A stretch of 64,000 bases of DNA from an uncultured Butyricicoccus sp. (GTDB lineage: Bacteria > Bacillota > Clostridia > Oscillospirales > Butyricicoccaceae), in the NCBI GenBank assembly GCA_904420185.1, contig CAJFUJ010000026.1:1-64000 (forward strand), given 5' to 3'. The notes beneath the pieces are model-generated. The model searched no databases and had not been told where the DNA came from. It saw nothing but the letters and a program-made list of their open reading frames with translations. Made by a program: the position numbers and the translations under genes. Shown here in pieces: positions 18,343-27,497 of the stretch. The stretch's first letter is position 1. Each line of letters starts with the position of its first letter.

Positions 18343-19446
18343 ATGACGAAAATCGACATTATTTCTGGATTTTTGGGGGCAGGCAAGACGACGCTGATTA
18401 AAAAGCTGCTCTCCGAAGCCCTGAAAGGCCAGCAGGTCGTGCTGATCGAAAACGAATTTGGTGAAATTGGAATTGATGGCGGCTTTTTAAAGGAGTCGGG
18501 GATTCAGATCACTGAGATGAATTCGGGCTGCATTTGCTGCTCGCTGGTCGGCGACTTTGGCAAAGCCCTCAAGGAGGTCATCGAAACCTATCATCCTGAC
18601 CGCATCATCATTGAACCGTCCGGCGTAGGCAAGCTGTCCGACGTGATCCGCGCCGTGCAGGACGTAGCCGAAAAGGAGCCGGTTGTACTCAATAGCTTTG
18701 TAACCGTTGTCGATGTGCTGAAATGCAAGATGTATACCAAGAACTTTGGCGAGTTCTTCCTCAATCAGATTGAGCACGCAGGCGCCATCTTGCTCAGCCG
18801 TACCCAAAACGCCAAACAGGACAAGTTGGATGCCTGCGTGCACCTGCTGCGCGATCATAACCCGAACGCCCGCATCGTCACCACCCCGTGGGACGAGCTG
18901 ACCGGCGCGCAGATGCTGGAGGTCATGGAAGCCAGCCATTCGCTCGCTGAGGAGCTGCTCGAGCAGATCAAACAGGCGTCCGTACCGGCGCACGAACACG
19001 AGCACGAACATCATCACGAGCATGAATCTGAACATCCGCACGAACACCATCATGACCATGCGCACCCGCACGAGCATCCCCACGACCACGCGCACGGCGA
19101 AAGCTGCGGCTGCCATGACCATGGACACCATCATCACCACGATGGCTGCGGCTGCGGACATGATCATCATGCCGACGAGGTGTTCCAAAGCTGGGGCGTA
19201 GAGACGCCGAAAAAATTTACCGCGGACGAACTGGATGGTTGCCTGACCAAGCTGGGCGATATTTCGTTGGGAACTGTGTTGCGCGCCAAGGGCATTGTAC
19301 CCTGTGCCGACGGTGGCTGGCTGCACTTTGACTACGTCCCTGGTATGCCAGAAATCCGGCAAGGCGCGGCCGATTATACCGGCCGGCTGTGTGTGATCGG
19401 CGCCGATCTGGATGAAGACCGTCTGGCCGACATTTTTGGCGTGTAA
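18343..19446 (+). CDS. CobW/COG0523-family GTP-binding protein with extended His-rich metal-binding segment
   Basis: GFLGAGKTT, NEFGEIGIDGGFL, SGCICC; HEHEHEHHHEHESEHPHEHHHDHAHPHEHPHDHAHG... Confidence 0.93.
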   Translation: MTKIDIISGFLGAGKTTLIKKLLSEALKGQQVVLIENEFGEIGIDGGFLKESGIQITEMNSGCICCSLVGDFGKALKEVIETYHPDRIIIEPSGVGKLSDVIRAVQDVAEKEPVVLNSFVTVVDVLKCKMYTKNFGEFFLNQIEHAGAILLSRTQNAKQDKLDACVHLLRDHNPNARIVTTPWDELTGAQMLEVMEASHSLAEELLEQIKQASVPAHEHEHEHHHEHESEHPHEHHHDHAHPHEHPHDHAHGESCGCHDHGHHHHHDGCGCGHDHHADEVFQSWGVETPKKFTADELDGCLTKLGDISLGTVLRAKGIVPCADGGWLHFDYVPGMPEIRQGAADYTGRLCVIGADLDEDRLADIFGV

Positions 19447-19458
19447 GGGGGAAACGGT

Positions 19459-20406
19459 ATGAAACCCCCTGCTTATATCTTTGTCGGCCTGCTGGAAAGC
19501 GGGAAAACGAGCTTTATTAAAGAGGTGCTGGCTGACCCCAATTTTACGCTGGATGAAAAGACCTTGCTGATTCGTTGCGAAGATGGCATCGAAGAATATG
19601 ATGAAGATTTTCTGGAAAAGTATAACACTGTCTTGGTCGCGGTGGATGAGGAAGAGGAACTCACTACAGCGGCCTTGAAAAAGGCGCATGAAGCAGAAAA
19701 CCCTGACCGTGTCATCATCGAATTCAATGGGATGTGGGATTTGGGGCACTTCGTGGACCAGGTTATGCCGAACTGCTGGGAGTTATATCAGATTATTGCG
19801 ACCGTTTGTGGGCCAACCTTTGAGCTTTATTCAAATAATCTAGGGCCCAAGATGTTTGAACATATCACCGCGTCGGATTTGATTGTGTTTAACCGCTGTA
19901 CCGAAGCAGACAAGGAGTACCTGCACAACCGGAATATCCGTGCGATGAACCCGCGGGCAACCATTTTCTTGGACGATGTGGACGGCAATTCCGAAGACTA
20001 CCGGGACAATATGGTCATGCCATTTGATCTGGATGCGGATGAGATTGACATCAGCGACGAGGATTTTGGGTTGTGGTATGTGGATGCAAGCAGTGATCCG
20101 GAAAAGTATGACGGTAAGACCGTCCGCTTCAAAGCGCATATTCTGATCACGCCGCAGCTGCCGGAAGGGTGGATTGTACCCGGGCGGCATGGGATGGTCT
20201 GTTGCGCTGAGGACATTCAGTTCCTGGGTTTCGCCTGCAATGCGGGCGACCGCTTCCCGCAGCTGCAAAACAAGGGCTGGTACCAGGTGACCGCTCACAT
20301 CCATGTGGAGGAACTGCCGCAGTACAAGGGCGCAGGCCCGGTGTTAGACCTAGTCGATATCGTGCCGGCGCAGCCGCCTGAGGAAGAAATCGTTTACTTC
20401 AATTAA
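19459..20406 (+). CDS. CobW-like GTPase domain with TIGR03943/DUF1980-like C-terminal domain
   Basis: GLLESGKTSF P-loop; C-term DGKTVRFKAHILITPQLPEGWIVPGRHGMVCCAEDIQFLGF. Confidence 0.75.
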   Translation: MKPPAYIFVGLLESGKTSFIKEVLADPNFTLDEKTLLIRCEDGIEEYDEDFLEKYNTVLVAVDEEEELTTAALKKAHEAENPDRVIIEFNGMWDLGHFVDQVMPNCWELYQIIATVCGPTFELYSNNLGPKMFEHITASDLIVFNRCTEADKEYLHNRNIRAMNPRATIFLDDVDGNSEDYRDNMVMPFDLDADEIDISDEDFGLWYVDASSDPEKYDGKTVRFKAHILITPQLPEGWIVPGRHGMVCCAEDIQFLGFACNAGDRFPQLQNKGWYQVTAHIHVEELPQYKGAGPVLDLVDIVPAQPPEEEIVYFN

Positions 20407-20418
20407 GATAGTAAAAAC

Positions 20419-20467
20419 GAAAACCGGCGTTCGATCGGGGCCATGGCCTCGGTTGAACGCCGGTTAT
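20419..20467. terminator. Long terminator hairpin
   Basis: AACCGGCGTTC ... GAACGCCGGTT then T-rich. Confidence 0.75.
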
Positions 20468-20478
20468 TTTAAAACAAA

Positions 20479-20512
20479 AAAGACCGCAGAGAAGATTTCT
20501 CCAGCGGTCTTT
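20479..20512 (-). terminator. Terminator downstream of tRNA cluster
   Basis: AAGACCGC...GCGGTCTT with A-tract on + strand (U-tract on - strand). Confidence 0.65.
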
Positions 20513-20513
20513 G

Positions 20514-20589
20514 TGGTGGAAGTTACAGGGCTCGAACCTGTGACCCTCTGCTTGTAAGGCAGATGCTCTCCCAGCTGAGCTAAACTTCC
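20514..20589 (-). tRNA. tRNA-Val(TAC)
   Basis: GGAAGTT/AACTTCC acceptor, loop CTTACAA, CCA encoded. Confidence 0.95.
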
Positions 20590-20592
20590 GAA

Positions 20593-20668
20593 TGGTGGCC
20601 CATCGGGGGCTCGAACCCCGGACCCTCTGCTTAAAAGGCAGATGCTCTGCCAGCTGAGCTAATGGACC
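20593..20668 (-). tRNA. tRNA-Lys(TTT)
   Basis: Acceptor GGTCCAT/ATGGGCC, loop CTTTTAA, CCA encoded. Confidence 0.95.
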
Positions 20669-20772
20669 GAACAGCAACCCCTTAGCGCGGAACCTTAAAT
20701 AGTATACCACAGAAAAAAGGGATTGTCACGCATTTTTTAAGGAAAACCTCAAAAAAATTTGTGAAGAAAAAA

Positions 20773-20847
20773 TGGCTGGGACGGCTGGACTCGAACCAGC
20801 GGATCGAGGAGTCAAAGTCCTCTGCCTTACCACTTGGCTACGCCCCA
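20773..20847 (-). tRNA. tRNA-Gln(TTG)
   Basis: Acceptor TGGGGCG/CGTCCCA, loop CTTTGAC, CCA encoded. Confidence 0.95.
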
Positions 20848-20868
20848 ATATCGAAGAGATAAGTTACA

Positions 20869-20899
20869 CATAACGCGCTGCTTTTGGCAGCGCGTTATG
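20869..20899. repeat. Perfect 13-bp hairpin between tRNA-His and tRNA-Gln
   Basis: CATAACGCGCTGC TTTTG GCAGCGCGTTATG. Confidence 0.85.
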
Positions 20900-20907
20900 C
20901 ATTTTCC

Positions 20908-20985
20908 TGGGGTGAGTAATGGGATTCGAACCCACGGCCTTCAGAGCCACAATCTGACGCTCTAACCAACTGAGCTATACCCACC
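20908..20985 (-). tRNA. tRNA-His(GTG)
   Basis: Loop TTGTGGC; G-1 opposite C73, CCA encoded. Confidence 0.93.
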
Positions 20986-21022
20986 ATAGCTATAAACTTC
21001 GAAGCTCGCGCATATTATAAGA

Positions 21023-21099
<77 letters not shown>

Positions 21100-21195
21100 A
21101 TGGGACTCCCTCGACTCCAGCTGGCGGCAATACACCGCAGCTGCTCACATCCGCTTTTCTTTTGCTTACTTTTCTTTTCTGGAAAAGAAAGTGCG

Positions 21196-21269
21196 TGGAG
21201 CGGGTGATGGGAATCGAACCCACGTGTTCAGCTTGGAAGGCTGACATTCTACCATTGAACTACACCCGC
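21196..21269 (-). tRNA. tRNA-Gly(TCC)
   Basis: GCGGGTG/CACCCGC acceptor, loop CTTCCAA, CCA encoded. Confidence 0.95.
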
Positions 21270-21376
21270 GGGTTTCTGGCACTCATATATTTTAGCAGAC
21301 GCGGGCAGGGATGTCAACGATTTTTTTGAAGTTTTTTTCCTCTTTATGCAGGCAGGGGGCAGAAGGGGAAAAAGAA

Positions 21377-21404
21377 AAAAGCCCCAGCTAAAAGCGGGGC
21401 TTTT
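21377..21404 (-). terminator. Terminator of ferredoxin gene
   Basis: AAAAGCCCC/GGGGCTTTT hairpin with A-tract on + strand. Confidence 0.75.
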
Positions 21405-21431
21405 ATCTCAATTCTTGGATTTGCAAAGCAA

Positions 21432-21602
21432 TTAGCCCTGGGAGATCGCACCTACCGGGCAGCCGCCAGCGCAAGAACCGCAGTCAACGCAGGAATCCGC
21501 ATTGATTTCGTACTTGCCGTCGCCCTCAACGATCGCGCCTACCGGACACTCGCCAGCGCAAGCGCCGCAGCTAATGCACGCATCAGAAATAACGTATGCC
21601 AT
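21432..21602 (-). CDS. 2[4Fe-4S] ferredoxin (56 aa, below ORF-track cutoff)
   Basis: Translated by eye: MAYVISDACISCGACAGECPVGAIVEGDGKYEINADSCVDCGSCAGGCPVGAISQG. Confidence 0.92.
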   Translation of the reverse strand: MAYVISDACISCGACAGECPVGAIVEGDGKYEINADSCVDCGSCAGGCPVGAISQG

Positions 21603-21942
21603 TGGAAAAGCACCTCCTATAAAAATTACATTCTCATTGTATCACATGTTTTTGAAAAAACAAGGGATTTCAAACATGTTAGCCGTCTACAACTTCATGT
21701 TAGCAATAACTAACCGGAAATGCGGCGGATTTTTGCCAAAAAAGTTGGGAAGACTAGAGGGGACTAGCATGATTTTCGGTACTTGTCTTTCCTTGCCGGC
21801 TCTATCCGCACAGGTTTTGGTGCGTTGCCATGATAAATACGGAAGCCATAAGATTGCTGAGAAATGAATACAAAAGAAATCATTTAAATAAGATAGAAAA
21901 TAGAAGAAAACAAAAGATAATCGATTGGATTTCAATTGCAAA

Positions 21943-21959
21943 GGTCAATAAAGGTCAAA
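21943..21959 (+). promoter_or_regulatory. CtsR box 1 (GGTCAATAAAGGTCAAA)
   Basis: Matches CtsR heptad direct repeat GGTCAAA-N3-GGTCAAA. Confidence 0.85.
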
Positions 21960-22007
21960 AATAATGCTTGCATTTCTTTCGGCGGGGTGTATAATAGAAG
22001 CATAAAA

Positions 22008-22024
22008 GGTCAAAGAAAGTCAAG
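22008..22024 (+). promoter_or_regulatory. CtsR box 2 (GGTCAAAGAAAGTCAAG)
   Basis: Second degenerate heptad repeat, downstream of TTGCAT-TATAAT promoter. Confidence 0.75.
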
Positions 22025-22061
22025 GTCAGAAACCGATGAACATCGGAAGGAGATGGCACAA

Positions 22062-22514
22062 ATGAAAATGAGCGATATGATTGCGGATTTTATCGCAGAA
22101 ATGCTCACCGACGGCGGCGGCGTGGCTGAGCTGCAACGCCGGCAAGTTGCCGACCGCTTCTCCTGTGTACCCAGCCAGGTCAATTATGTCATAGAAACCC
22201 GCTTCACCCCGGAAAATGGGTATCTAGTTGAGAGCCGGCGCGGAGGCGGCGGATATATCCGCATCATCCGGTTGATGGATGATAAGCAGCGTACGCTGGT
22301 GGAGGCGGCCCGCGGCATCGGTGGGCGGCTCACCCAAAATAATGCTGCTAAGCTAACACGGGCGCTGGTTTCGGCAGATTTGCTCACCGCGCGGGAGGGC
22401 AACCTGCTCTTATCTGCCTGTTCAGACGGCGCGTTGGCCGAGGTGCCTACCGAGTACCGCGATACCATCCGCGCAAGTGTGTTCCGATGCGCGGTGCTGG
22501 GCATTGCGACCTAG
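22062..22514 (+). CDS. ctsR: CtsR family transcriptional regulator
   Basis: MSDMIADFIAEMLTDGGGVAELQRRQVADRFSCVPSQVNYVIETRFTPENGYLVESRRGGGGYIRI. Confidence 0.96.
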   Translation: MKMSDMIADFIAEMLTDGGGVAELQRRQVADRFSCVPSQVNYVIETRFTPENGYLVESRRGGGGYIRIIRLMDDKQRTLVEAARGIGGRLTQNNAAKLTRALVSADLLTAREGNLLLSACSDGALAEVPTEYRDTIRASVFRCAVLGIAT

Positions 22515-22589
22515 GCCACTGAATCTGGCGCACCAACAAACTCTATTCATGTAAATCCCATTAGATTGTGTACGAAAGGAAGATGTCTT

Positions 22590-23138
22590 ATGTTGTGTCA
22601 GAATTGTAATAAAAACGAAGCCACTACCTATTATAAAGAAAACATCAACGGCCAAACACGTGAACTGCATCTGTGTCCTGAATGCGCAGCCAAGTTGACC
22701 GGCGGCACACCAAATTTCAGTTCGTTCTTTAATGAACCGTTCTTTGGGCAGTCTTTCCTAAATGATCCCTTCTTTGGTCAGCCGTTTGGGTCTATGCTGA
22801 GCAACCCGTTTGGCGTAAATGCGACACAAGCCATTGGCGGCGGCCGCCGCTGCCCGACCTGTGGCATGACCGAAAGCGAGCTGCGGCGCACAGGCCGTGC
22901 CGGCTGCGCAGATTGCTACAAAAATTTCAGCGATATCCTGCTACCCTACATTAAAAAGTTGCATGGTGCTGCCGCGCATGTGGGTACAACCCCGGCGCCG
23001 GCGGCCGATCAGCCCAAGGCCGATCCGGTAGAGGGGCTGCGGGCAAAGCTGTCGCAAGCAGTACAGGCAGAAAACTATGAGGAAGCCGCGCGTTTGCGCG
23101 ATGAGATCCGCAGATTGGAGGGCGAAAACCATGCGTGA
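22590..23138 (+). CDS. mcsA: McsA, UvrB/UvrC-motif protein, McsB activator
   Basis: MLCQNCNKNEATTYYKENINGQTRELHLCPECA; C-terminal UVR motif. Confidence 0.93.
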   Translation: MLCQNCNKNEATTYYKENINGQTRELHLCPECAAKLTGGTPNFSSFFNEPFFGQSFLNDPFFGQPFGSMLSNPFGVNATQAIGGGRRCPTCGMTESELRRTGRAGCADCYKNFSDILLPYIKKLHGAAAHVGTTPAPAADQPKADPVEGLRAKLSQAVQAENYEEAARLRDEIRRLEGENHA

Positions 23139-24138
23139 TTTTAAAAAACAAGGCGGTTTTACCGGCATTGCAGCCAGTACGCGCGTGCGTCTGGCGCGCA
23201 ACATCAAAGGCTACCCCTACCGCGGCCTGACCGCCGACCAATATAAACAGATTGCGGGCAAGATTTGGGATGCGCTGCAAACCGCACCGGCGATTGCACC
23301 ATCCTTTACCATGACCGAGATCCGGCCCAAATCGGCCGAGGGCGCGGCTCTGGTGGAAAAACACCTGATTTCCCCCGAGCTGGCCCAAAGCGGCGGCTGG
23401 CTGATCGCCTCCACCGATGGCGGCGTGGCTATTATGGTCGGCGAAGAGGACCATATGCGCCTGCAAGTCATGGGTTCGGGCCTGTGTCCCAAGGAGTGTA
23501 TGGAGGAGGCGCGCCGGCTGGCAGCCCTGATCGAAAGCCAGGTCCCCATGGACTTTGACGAAAACCTGGGCTACCTGACCGCCTGCCCGAGCAATCTGGG
23601 CACCGGCCTGCGGGCGTCGGTCATGCTGCACCTGCCCATGATGAGCGCAGCCGGACGCATCCAAGGCGTCATCTCGGCGGCCGGACGCCAGGGCTTTACG
23701 GTCCGCGGCGCTTACGGTGAAGGCTCGCAGGCAGTTGGCGGGTTCTTCCAGATCTCCAACCAGGTCACCTTGGGTGTGTCGGAGGACACCATCATCGGCA
23801 AGCTGGTCGCGCTGACCACCGAGGTCATCGAAAATGAGAAAAAGCTGCGTGAGCAGGTCCGCAGCCAAAACGAGCTCCAGCTCACCGACCGCATCTATCG
23901 CGCGGCGGGTACACTTAAAACCGCCCGCTTGATCGAAACCAACGAAGCCATCGATTGCCTGTCCAATGTACTCATCGGCCTGTCGATGGGTTATCTGAGC
24001 GGCGTATCGCCGACTGCGGTCTGCGAGGTCGAGCAGGCTATCCGCCCGGCTGTTCTGGGCGGCCAGCCGCAGGAACGCGACAAAAAACGCGCAGATATGC
24101 TGCGCGAGATGGCAAAACAACTGCAAATCAGCGAATAA
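23131..24138 (+). CDS. mcsB: Protein arginine kinase McsB
   Basis: [15 protein letters not shown], guanido-kinase fold motifs, operon context. Confidence 0.95.
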   Translation: MRDFKKQGGFTGIAASTRVRLARNIKGYPYRGLTADQYKQIAGKIWDALQTAPAIAPSFTMTEIRPKSAEGAALVEKHLISPELAQSGGWLIASTDGGVAIMVGEEDHMRLQVMGSGLCPKECMEEARRLAALIESQVPMDFDENLGYLTACPSNLGTGLRASVMLHLPMMSAAGRIQGVISAAGRQGFTVRGAYGEGSQAVGGFFQISNQVTLGVSEDTIIGKLVALTTEVIENEKKLREQVRSQNELQLTDRIYRAAGTLKTARLIETNEAIDCLSNVLIGLSMGYLSGVSPTAVCEVEQAIRPAVLGGQPQERDKKRADMLREMAKQLQISE

Positions 24139-24206
24139 TCACGAACGTAGCAACCGATGGAGAACCTCCGCCGGTTGCGCATCAAGCGAAAGGAAGTGCT
24201 TATTTT

Positions 24207-26696
24207 ATGTTCTTTCAAAATAGATTCACCGAACGTGCTGCGGAAGCCCTGCGTTTGGCGCAGGAAACCGCAGGCCAGATGGGCCACAGCTATGTCGGCT
24301 CTGAGCACCTGCTGGCCGGCCTTGCCAAGGAAAACGGCGGCATTGCCAATAAAACACTGGCCGAATTTGACGTGACACCCGAAAAAATCGAGGCCGAAAT
24401 CGAAAAGACTACCGGCCGCGGCAAGCCGGATGCCAATGCTCCGCAAGGCATGACCCCGCGCACCAAGCGCATCATTGAACTGGCGGTCATGACTGCCAAT
24501 CAGCTGGGCGTCAGCTACGTCGGCACCGAACATCTGCTGCTCGGCCTGATCCGCGAGGGGCAGAATGTGGCGCTCAACGTGCTCAGCTCGCTAGGCGTGG
24601 ACGTGCAAAAGCTGTACAACACCCTGTTGCAAGCAGTCGGCGGCGCCGAAGAGGACGTCACCATGGCGCAAGAGGGCGCCAATCCGGGCGCAGGCCGTGG
24701 CGGCGCAGCCAAAACCGTGGAGAAATTCGGCAAGGACCTGACCAAGGCCGCCCGCGAGGGCAAGCTGGACCCGGTCATTGGCCGCAAAGAGGAGATCGAC
24801 CGGGTTATCCAGATCCTGTCCCGCCGCACCAAGAACAACCCCGCGTTGGTCGGTGACCCGGGCGTCGGCAAGACAGCCGTCGTAGAGGGCCTGGCGCAGA
24901 AAATCGTGTCCGGCGACGTGCCCGAAACTCTCAAGAACAAGCGCCTGATCGCGCTCGACCTGACCGGCATGATTGCGGGCACCAAGTACCGCGGCGAGTT
25001 CGAAGAGCGCATCAAGAGCGTGCTTGACGAGCTGCAAAACGCCAAGGACGTCATCCTGTTCATCGATGAGCTGCATATGATCGTCGGTGCAGGCGCGGCC
25101 GAAGGTGCGGTTGATGCGGCGAACATCCTGAAACCCGCCCTGGCGCGCGGCGACATCCAGGTTATCGGCGCAACCACCCTGGACGAATACCGCAAGAACA
25201 TCGAAAAAGACGCAGCCCTGGAGCGCCGCTTCCAGCCGGTCCACATCGGCGAACCGTCGCCTGAGGACGCGATCGAGATTTTGAAGGGCCTGCGCGACCG
25301 CTATGAAGCCCACCACCGCATCAAGATTTCCGACGAAGCCATCCAGGCAGCCGTCAAGCTGAGCGTGCGCTATGTATCCGGCCGCCAGCTGCCCGACAAG
25401 GCCATCGACCTGATCGACGAGGCGTGCTCGCGTGTGCGCATGAAGAACATGACCCCGCCGCAGAACCTGCAGAGCCTGGAGGACGAACTCAAGAGCATCC
25501 AGGCCCACAAGGAAGAAGCGGTCAAGACCCAGGACTACGAAAAGGCCGCCAAGCTGCGCGACGAAGAAACGGCCAAGAAGGCCGAAATCGAAGAAAAGCG
25601 CAAGGCTTGGGCCGATGAACAGACCAAGACCCACGGCGAAGTCACCGAGGAGGACATTGCCGAAGTCATTGCGGGCTGGACCGGCATCCCGGCGGCGCGC
25701 ATCACCGAGGACGAGGGGGAGCGCTTGCTCCACCTGGAGGACACCCTCCATGCCCGCGTCATCGGCCAGGACGAGGCAGTCACCGCGGTCGCCAAGGCCA
25801 TCCGCCGCGGCCGTGTCGGCCTGCGCGACCCCAAGCGCCCGATCGGCTCGTTCATCTTCCTCGGCCCCACCGGCGTGGGCAAGACCGAATTGAGCAAGGC
25901 GCTGGCCGAAGCGCTGTTCGGTGACGAGAACGCCCTCATCCGCATCGATATGTCCGAATACATGGAGAAGCACAGCGTGTCCCGCATGATCGGCTCGCCT
26001 CCGGGCTATGTCGGCTATGACGAGGGCGGCCAGCTGACCGAAAAGGTCCGCAGGAAGCCTTATTCGGTCATCCTGTTCGACGAAATCGAAAAGGCTCATC
26101 CGGATGTGTTCAACATCCTGCTGCAAATCCTGGAGGACGGCATCCTGACCGACGGACAGGGCCGCAAGGTTGATTTCAAGAACACGGTCGTCATCATGAC
26201 TTCCAACATCGGCGCGCACAAGATCACCGGCAAGGCGCGCAAGTCGCTCGGCTTCTCGGAGAGCGCCGGCGAGGAAGAGCAGACCTTTGAAAAGATCAAG
26301 GAAGAAGTGCTCGCCGACCTCAAGCAGGTATTCCGCCCTGAAATGCTCAACCGTATCGACGACATCATCGTCTTTAACCGCCTGACCGAAGAGGAAATCG
26401 GGCAGATCGCCGGCAATATGCTGGGGGCGGTTGCAGAGCGCATGACCGATATGGAGATCACCATGACTTGGACCGATGCCGCCAAGCAGCACCTGGCCAA
26501 AGCTGGCTTTGACCCGGTTTATGGCGCGCGTCCGCTGCGCCGGGCCGTGCAGAGCCAGGTCGAGGACCTGGTCGCCGAGGAATTCCTCAAGGGCACCATC
26601 GCCCGCGGGCAGAATGTCGTGCTCGACGCCCAGGACGACAAGCTCGTCCTGCGCCAAGCCGATGCCGACCAAAGCACCGAAACCCCGGCCGAATAA
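24207..26696 (+). CDS. clpC: ATP-dependent Clp protease ATP-binding subunit ClpC
   Basis: [20 protein letters not shown]; two Walker A sites GDPGVGKT and [11 protein letters not shown] motif. Confidence 0.96.
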   Translation: MFFQNRFTERAAEALRLAQETAGQMGHSYVGSEHLLAGLAKENGGIANKTLAEFDVTPEKIEAEIEKTTGRGKPDANAPQGMTPRTKRIIELAVMTANQLGVSYVGTEHLLLGLIREGQNVALNVLSSLGVDVQKLYNTLLQAVGGAEEDVTMAQEGANPGAGRGGAAKTVEKFGKDLTKAAREGKLDPVIGRKEEIDRVIQILSRRTKNNPALVGDPGVGKTAVVEGLAQKIVSGDVPETLKNKRLIALDLTGMIAGTKYRGEFEERIKSVLDELQNAKDVILFIDELHMIVGAGAAEGAVDAANILKPALARGDIQVIGATTLDEYRKNIEKDAALERRFQPVHIGEPSPEDAIEILKGLRDRYEAHHRIKISDEAIQAAVKLSVRYVSGRQLPDKAIDLIDEACSRVRMKNMTPPQNLQSLEDELKSIQAHKEEAVKTQDYEKAAKLRDEETAKKAEIEEKRKAWADEQTKTHGEVTEEDIAEVIAGWTGIPAARITEDEGERLLHLEDTLHARVIGQDEAVTAVAKAIRRGRVGLRDPKRPIGSFIFLGPTGVGKTELSKALAEALFGDENALIRIDMSEYMEKHSVSRMIGSPPGYVGYDEGGQLTEKVRRKPYSVILFDEIEKAHPDVFNILLQILEDGILTDGQGRKVDFKNTVVIMTSNIGAHKITGKARKSLGFSESAGEEEQTFEKIKEEVLADLKQVFRPEMLNRIDDIIVFNRLTEEEIGQIAGNMLGAVAERMTDMEITMTWTDAAKQHLAKAGFDPVYGARPLRRAVQSQVEDLVAEEFLKGTIARGQNVVLDAQDDKLVLRQADADQSTETPAE

Positions 26697-26710
26697 GCAG
26701 TAACAACACG

Positions 26711-26750
26711 AAGCTCCCACTTTCCAGCACCGGAAAGCGGGAGCTTTTTG
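26711..26750. terminator. Terminator hairpin
   Basis: AAGCTCCCACTTTCC...GGAAAGCGGGAGCTTTTTG. Confidence 0.8.
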
Positions 26751-26758
26751 TTTGGAAT

Positions 26759-27097
26759 TTATAGGGGATGCCATTGCGAGTACACAAGCAGCAGCCCGGC
26801 CGCAGCCGGCACGAGCAGCGACACAAACGGCTCCAGCTTTTTTTCGCACCGCCGCACCGTATACATACACCAGCAAACCGCGAAGCCGGTGCACAGGCAC
26901 AAAAGCAGCAGTGATATCCCGGCATGGCCAAAGGCAAAACCAGCCGCGCCCAGGGCCAAAGCCCACACGCCGATGCGGAACTGCACAAAAATGGGAGGTG
27001 CTGGCGTCTTGTTTTTGGAACAGGACAGGAAAAGCACAAAGGCCAGGCCGAGCACAATGTCGGCAATAAACCAGCCAAACGAAAGCGAACCGGGCAT
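26759..27097 (-). CDS. Hypothetical small membrane protein
   Basis: MPGSLSFGWFIADIVLGLAFVLFL..., RBS AAAGGGGG. Confidence 0.6.
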   Translation of the reverse strand: MPGSLSFGWFIADIVLGLAFVLFLSCSKNKTPAPPIFVQFRIGVWALALGAAGFAFGHAGISLLLLCLCTGFAVCWCMYTVRRCEKKLEPFVSLLVPAAAGLLLVYSQWHPL

Positions 27098-27497
27098 CGC
27101 AGCTACCCCCTTTCTTTGTGGATACAATGAGTATATCATGGAAGCGAGAAGAAATATATGGGCAGTCATGCCAAAATAGGCAGCGAAAATTTGACGGATC
27201 CGTCGGCCGCCTGCGGAAAGGACCGAACCGCTTTTCGCGGGAATGGAAGGACGATTGCAAGCTCTAACGCCATGCACGAATGGGGTACCCCAAAAAGGCT
27301 TTTTGCACTTTGGAAGAAAAACTGTGCAGGGTCTTAGGAAAAGCAAAAATTTTCGTCAAAATGCACAAAAATTATCTGGAAAATAAGTGAAATTGCCCTG
27401 ATAGAAATTTGTTTGTGTGTATGTTATAATAAAGCGGAAGCAAGAAATTGTTGATTTAGACGAAAAGCAAAACGAACGAAACGGAGGAACCCCAGCG

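Noticed and set aside
18990-19175. Possible CRISPR or tandem repeat (CACGAGCAT-like units)
   Set aside because: In-frame degenerate repeats encoding the His-rich loop of CobW; no spacer structure.
18487-19749. 420-aa antisense ORF opposite the CobW genes, Met/Val-rich segment
   Set aside because: The unusual composition is just the complement of the His-rich codons.
20399-20710. 103-aa ORF across tRNA-Val and tRNA-Lys
   Set aside because: Translation of tRNA genes (typical FGPLAQLAEHLPFKQRVRGSSPRWAT artefact).
24591-27260. 889-aa antisense ORF opposite clpC
   Set aside because: Shadow ORF of a strongly biased gene; clpC on the other strand is unambiguous.
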